64,000 nucleotides of DNA. Source: Paenibacillus naphthalenovorans. Its GTDB lineage: Bacteria > Bacillota > Bacilli > Paenibacillales > NBRC-103111. Positions 60,421 to 64,000 of this stretch are shown piece by piece (position 1 is the first letter of the stretch; each line of letters begins with the position of its first letter). The stretch is taken from contig NZ_FNDY01000005.1 in NCBI RefSeq assembly GCF_900099895.1, forward strand, positions 1-64,000, given 5' to 3'. The translations under genes and the position numbers were made by a program. The notes under the pieces are model-generated. The model had not been told where the DNA came from and searched no databases. It saw nothing but the letters and a program-made list of their open reading frames with translations.

Positions 60421-60903
60421 TTACTGAGATTCCTTCAGCCCTTTGCCCATCCCCTGCAAAAATTTCGTCATCATGGATAGCGATGCGCCGGCTTCGGGTT
60501 CGCGCAATGTTTTGATGATCTCCCATAATCCCTGCTTCTTGGTTGGCGAATCGTCGGCGGCATATTCTACGCCGGCGGACAAGCCGTGAAAAATCGTTTG
60601 AAGCTTGTCCGGATCCAATCGGCTCAAAAATTGAACGGCCCCTATCGCATTCTTTATGATTCGATGAGCACCGGGTTTATTCAACTGATGGATCCCGATG
60701 GAAGCGATTTGTTCGCTGTTTTTCAATATTCCCTGAATCGCATCCAGCACGCCCAGCCGGTCCAGTTCCTGGAGGATATCCAGCAATTTGACCAGCGGCT
60801 CGGGAGAGCCCGCGGCAGCTTGTACGATGTGCCGAACCGCTTGTGCCTCTTTCTCCGCCTGATCGGGTATGTGCTTTTCAATGTTGGTAATCGCCTTCGC
60901 CAC
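60421..60903 (-). CDS. yrhD: DUF1641 protein (YrhD-like), formate dehydrogenase partner
   Basis: A 160-residue mostly helical protein of the DUF1641 family; family blocks are PLVKLLDILQELDRLGVLDAIQGILK and FLSRLDPDKLQTIFHGL. In B. subtilis yrhD follows the formate dehydrogenase gene yrhE in the same way. The start is set at GTG 60903, giving the family-like start AKAITNIEKH; a TTG at 60921 is an alternative. The start overlaps the end of the dehydrogenase gene. Confidence 0.88.
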   Translation of the reverse strand: MAKAITNIEKHIPDQAEKEAQAVRHIVQAAAGSPEPLVKLLDILQELDRLGVLDAIQGILKNSEQIASIGIHQLNKPGAHRIIKNAIGAVQFLSRLDPDKLQTIFHGLSAGVEYAADDSPTKKQGLWEIIKTLREPEAGASLSMMTKFLQGMGKGLKESQ

Positions 60904-63856
60904 GGCTGTCCCCCCCGTCAATGATCTCCGGAATCGGCGTATAGTCGGAACGCTTCCACTTTTCCTCTATCTTTACGCCGAGCTGCGGTACACGATGCCC
61001 AAAACGATGGTTCACGGGCGGAAGCGGCCGCTTCCCCTTCGGTTCCAATACTTCCATCTTCACTCCCATTTCTTTGAAATTCGGCGTGTGCGTAATCCGG
61101 TCGTGATAGCTGCTCGTCAAACGATTCACCGCAGACAGGTCTTCCGCCGAATTCATCGTCATATACAATTCATTGCCTTTCACCCGGTCCGTCACCTCCA
61201 CCCGCACCTCCACTTTGCCATAGGGCGAGGTAAGACGAACCAATGCGCCATGATCAATGCCGCGTTCTTTAGCCAGTTCAGGCGATACCTCCACCCATTC
61301 GCTAGGCACCTTATGCGATATCCCTTTGGATTTGTAGGTCATGTTTCCTTCATGGAAATGCTCGAGCAATCGGCCGTTGTTCAAATGCAAATCGAATTCC
61401 TCTCCAGCTTCATACGGCGGTGTCCATTCCACCGGGAACAATCTGGCCTTTCCGTCGGGAAACGCGAACTTCTCCGTGTATAACAGAGGTGTATCCGTTC
61501 CGTCGGCCGCGACGGGCCATACCAGGCTCTTCCAGTCTTCCAGCCGTTCATAACTGACCCCTGCAAAAACAGGCGCGAGGCTTGCCGCCTCATCCATCAG
61601 CTCGGACGGATGCTTGTAGTTCCAATTAGCCCCAAGACGGTTAGCCATCTCTTGAATGATTTCCCAATCGGGCTTGGAATCGCCAAGAGGCTCGAACACC
61701 TTGTAAAAGCGCTGAATCCTTCTTTCCGTGTTGGTGAATGTCCCGTCCTTTTCAAGACTTGGCGCCGCGGGAAGCACCACATCGGCAAACTGGGCGGTTT
61801 TGGAAAAGAAAATATCCTGAACCACGAAAAATTCCAGCTTTTCGAATGCGGCCTGCACGTGATTCGAGTTGGAATCGACAAGCGCCATATCTTCCCCGAA
61901 CAAATACAAGGCCTTCAGCTTGCCGTCATGAATCCCTTCGACCATCTGGTGGTTGTTCATACCCGGTTTTTCCGGAAGCTTCACGCCCCATGCCCGCTCA
62001 TACCGGGCCCGGACGGTGTCGTTTTGTACAGCCTCATAGCCCGGAAACCATGCCGGCATCGTCCCGAAATCACAAGCCCCCTGAACATTGTTATGTCCCC
62101 GCAGAGGATAGGCCCCTGTACCTGGGCGCCCATAATTTCCTGTAATTAGCAGCAGGTTGGATATCGCCGTGCTGGTATCCGTCGCCCCCATATGCTGGGT
62201 AATCCCCATGGCCCATAAAATACACGTCGCTTTGGACTCATGAATCATGGTTGCGATTCGAACGATCTCGTCTTTGGTTAGTCCGGTTTGCTCTTCTGCA
62301 TAATCCAGCGTGTATAGGTCCAGGGATTTTATGTATTCCTCGAAACCGTTCACCCGTTGGTTGAGGAATTCTTTATCTTCCCATCCTTGCTCCAGAATGT
62401 ACCTGGTCACAGCAGACAGCCAAATTAAATCGCTGCCCGGTTTGGGGCGAAGAAAAAGGTCCGCTCTCTCCCCCAATTCATGCTTTCTAAGATCGACGAC
62501 CACCAATTTCTGGCCGTGGAGCTTATGAGCCCGTTTGACCCGCGTAGCCAGTACAGGATGAGATTCCGCCGGGTTCGCTCCGACCACCAACACCAATTCC
62601 GCACTGGCAATATCCACAATGGTTCCGGAATCGCCGCCGATTCCCACTGTACGCATCAGCCCCGCCGTAGCCGGAGACTGACAATAACGCGAGCAGTTAT
62701 CTACGTTGTTCGTTCCCATCACAGCCCGGGCAAACTTTTGAAAGATGAAATTCTCCTCATTGCTGCATTTCGAGGAAGCAATATAGCCGATCGAATCGGG
62801 GCCATACGTTTCCTTCATTTCTTTCATTTTGCCGGCAATCAAGGTCAGAGCCTCATCCCATGTCGCCTCGACAAACGTATCCCCTTTGCGAATTAACGGC
62901 TTCGTTAATCTCTCTTCGCTGTTGACAAAATCCCAGCCGAACTTGCCTTTGATGCATGTCGAAATTCCGTTGACCGGGGCTTCCGCCTGCGGCTCGATTT
63001 TGAGAATTTTCCGGTCTTTGGTCCACACTTCAAAGCTGCACCCGACCCCGCAATAGGTACAAACGGTCTTGGTCCGCTTGATGCGGGATGTCCTCATCGC
63101 CGCTTCGACTTCCGAGATGGCAAAGATCTCCTGATACCCCGGTTCCACATTTTTGGTCAAATCAATCATCGGCAAAAGGAGAGTATTCGGGAGCCCCGTC
63201 AAATACCCCGCTTCACCCAGCATGGATTTTTCCATTAACGCATTGCACGGGCATACGGTTACGCAGTGTCCGCACGACACACAGGAGGACTGATCGATAG
63301 GAACCCCGTTATCCCACAGGACCCGCGGTTTTTCCAGACTCCAGTCAATCGTTAACGTTTCATTCACTTGCAGATCCTGGCACGCTTCAACGCACCGGCC
63401 GCAAAGGATGCATTGATCCGGCTCATAGCGATAAAAAGGGTGCGAGTTGTCCGGAGGGTAAGGTTTCGGCGAAAATTCGTATTTTTGATGCTCGACCTGC
63501 AAATATTCCGCCGTATTATGTACGGTGCAGTTCCCGTTGTTATTGTCACAAACGGTACAGTACAGCTCATGATTTTCCAAAATCCGCTGCATGGCCTCCA
63601 TTTGGGCGTCCTTGGCCCGCTTGGACTTGCTGTAGACCTTTAACCCGGGTACAGCCGGAGTGGCACAGGCCCGTTTTAATTCACCGTCTACTTCCACCAT
63701 ACACGTATCGCACGATTGAATCGCACCCAAGTTGGGATGATAACAGACGTGCGGGATGTAATCCTCGTTCGCTTTGGCTACCTCCAAAATCGTTTGATTC
63801 GGGGTACAGGTATATTCCTGGTCATTAATCCGAATAGCAAATGTCGGGTCCTTCAT
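60878..63856 (-). CDS. yrhE: formate dehydrogenase, alpha subunit (YrhE-type, with N-terminal Fe-S domains)
   Basis: A 992-residue molybdenum/tungsten bis-MGD enzyme. Domains: [2Fe-2S] ferredoxin-like (about 1-75, SCDTCMVEVDG), NuoG-like His/Cys cluster site (about 85-125, ELYCTVCDNNNGNC), two [4Fe-4S] clusters (CILCGRCVEAC, CVSCGHCVTVCPC), molybdopterin oxidoreductase core with the [4Fe-4S] segment CTYCGVGCSFEV, and C-terminal dinucleotide-binding domain. The metal ligand is Cys (NCSRYCQSP), not selenocysteine. Converts formate to CO2, electron acceptor unknown. ATG 63856 has AGAGGTGG. Confidence 0.94.
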   Translation of the reverse strand: MKDPTFAIRINDQEYTCTPNQTILEVAKANEDYIPHVCYHPNLGAIQSCDTCMVEVDGELKRACATPAVPGLKVYSKSKRAKDAQMEAMQRILENHELYCTVCDNNNGNCTVHNTAEYLQVEHQKYEFSPKPYPPDNSHPFYRYEPDQCILCGRCVEACQDLQVNETLTIDWSLEKPRVLWDNGVPIDQSSCVSCGHCVTVCPCNALMEKSMLGEAGYLTGLPNTLLLPMIDLTKNVEPGYQEIFAISEVEAAMRTSRIKRTKTVCTYCGVGCSFEVWTKDRKILKIEPQAEAPVNGISTCIKGKFGWDFVNSEERLTKPLIRKGDTFVEATWDEALTLIAGKMKEMKETYGPDSIGYIASSKCSNEENFIFQKFARAVMGTNNVDNCSRYCQSPATAGLMRTVGIGGDSGTIVDIASAELVLVVGANPAESHPVLATRVKRAHKLHGQKLVVVDLRKHELGERADLFLRPKPGSDLIWLSAVTRYILEQGWEDKEFLNQRVNGFEEYIKSLDLYTLDYAEEQTGLTKDEIVRIATMIHESKATCILWAMGITQHMGATDTSTAISNLLLITGNYGRPGTGAYPLRGHNNVQGACDFGTMPAWFPGYEAVQNDTVRARYERAWGVKLPEKPGMNNHQMVEGIHDGKLKALYLFGEDMALVDSNSNHVQAAFEKLEFFVVQDIFFSKTAQFADVVLPAAPSLEKDGTFTNTERRIQRFYKVFEPLGDSKPDWEIIQEMANRLGANWNYKHPSELMDEAASLAPVFAGVSYERLEDWKSLVWPVAADGTDTPLLYTEKFAFPDGKARLFPVEWTPPYEAGEEFDLHLNNGRLLEHFHEGNMTYKSKGISHKVPSEWVEVSPELAKERGIDHGALVRLTSPYGKVEVRVEVTDRVKGNELYMTMNSAEDLSAVNRLTSSYHDRITHTPNFKEMGVKMEVLEPKGKRPLPPVNHRFGHRVPQLGVKIEEKWKRSDYTPIPEIIDGGDSRGEGDYQH

Positions 63857-63950
63857 ATACACACCACCTCTTATAGCTCTCCTATTGCCCATATGGTTTC
63901 CGAATTATAGAAAATCTAAACTCCATTTCAAAAAGAACAGGGGGCTGTAG

Positions 63951-63956
63951 TATAAT
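63951..63956 (+). promoter_or_regulatory. -10 element of the gene at the right edge
   Basis: A perfect TATAAT on the plus strand, 34 nt upstream of the ATG at 63991. No good -35 at 16-18 nt. A short palindrome ACCACTGTGGT (63966-63976) lies between -10 and the ATG and might be an operator. Confidence 0.4.
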
Positions 63957-63990
63957 AGACAGAAAACCACTGTGGTATGACGGAGGCTTT

Positions 63991-64000
63991 ATGTGCGGCA
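63991..64000 (+). CDS. 5' end of a gene starting Met-Cys-Gly (partial)
   Basis: ATGTGCGGC preceded by CGGAGGCTTT, a good ribosome site. Proteins starting MCG are usually N-terminal-nucleophile or Cys2 enzymes (class II glutamine amidotransferases such as GlmS, or SRAP/HMCES-type proteins). The rest is outside the window, so the family cannot be chosen. Confidence 0.55.

Overview
The window is a chromosomal segment of an endospore-forming Firmicute, most likely Paenibacillaceae (Paenibacillus or a close relative). The evidence is a Bacillales-type 16S 5' end, the thiL-tsaE-tsaB-rimI-tsaD order known from Bacillus, an H-type small acid-soluble spore protein, a GerA-type germinant receptor operon, Ku/LigD spore repair genes, a YwmB homologue and a YrhE/YrhD-type formate dehydrogenase. 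There are no tRNAs, CRISPR arrays or prophages, and the only mobile-element trace is a degenerate IS1595-type transposase gene.

Layout. 1-500: 5' end of a 16S gene (minus) with tandem rrn promoters. 549-4705: the tRNA t6A and thiamine operon (minus). 4839-8351: spore DNA protection and repair (sspH, a small unknown gene, ku, a stand-alone LigD-type ligase and a stand-alone LigD-type polymerase). 8472-18815: cardiolipin synthase, a four-gene germinant receptor operon (A, C, 2-TM D-like, B), an M23 peptidase plus bactofilin, a HAD hydrolase and a squalene-hopene/sporulene-type cyclase. 18833-25450: DUF4173 membrane protein, an SgrR-like regulator with an operator-like inverted repeat, thymidine kinase and an M29 aminopeptidase. 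25785-31852: an orphan sensor kinase converging on a GGDEF-EAL / TPP-enzyme / AhpD-like operon; kinase and GGDEF-EAL protein share the same N-terminal sensory module. 32097-37260: mixed accessory genes, ending in a DUF2325 gene under two Fur-box-like sites.

37501-38970: a full-length but catalytically degraded IS1595-type transposase gene behind a promoter with one perfect and one near-perfect Bacillus-type LexA box, followed by a 0.5-kb non-coding stretch with a tandem repeat. 38972-42747: a CNNM/CorC-type membrane protein and a DUF1836 regulator, divergent, each promoter carrying the same palindrome at +1, then uppP and a small L,D-transpeptidase. 42775-55536: a tightly overlapping eight-gene operon (GATase-like membrane protein, ABC ATPase, ABC-2 permease, coiled-coil DUF4175-like protein, MoxR ATPase, DUF58, two vWA membrane proteins). 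55681-59855: SUKH protein, YwmB, small proteins and a TetR/metallo-beta-lactamase operon with two 17-bp operators. 59977-63856: a formate dehydrogenase operon with DUF1641, a cysteine-less HMA domain and a 47-residue zinc ribbon. 63991-end: the first codons of a plus-strand gene beginning Met-Cys-Gly.

The best leads for undescribed biology are the SOS-box-linked dead transposase, the DUF1836 operator circuit, the Fur-controlled DUF2325 gene, the paired sensory modules around the TPP enzyme, and the MoxR/vWA/ABC operon. All functional statements come from reading sequence by eye; no search or structure prediction was run.
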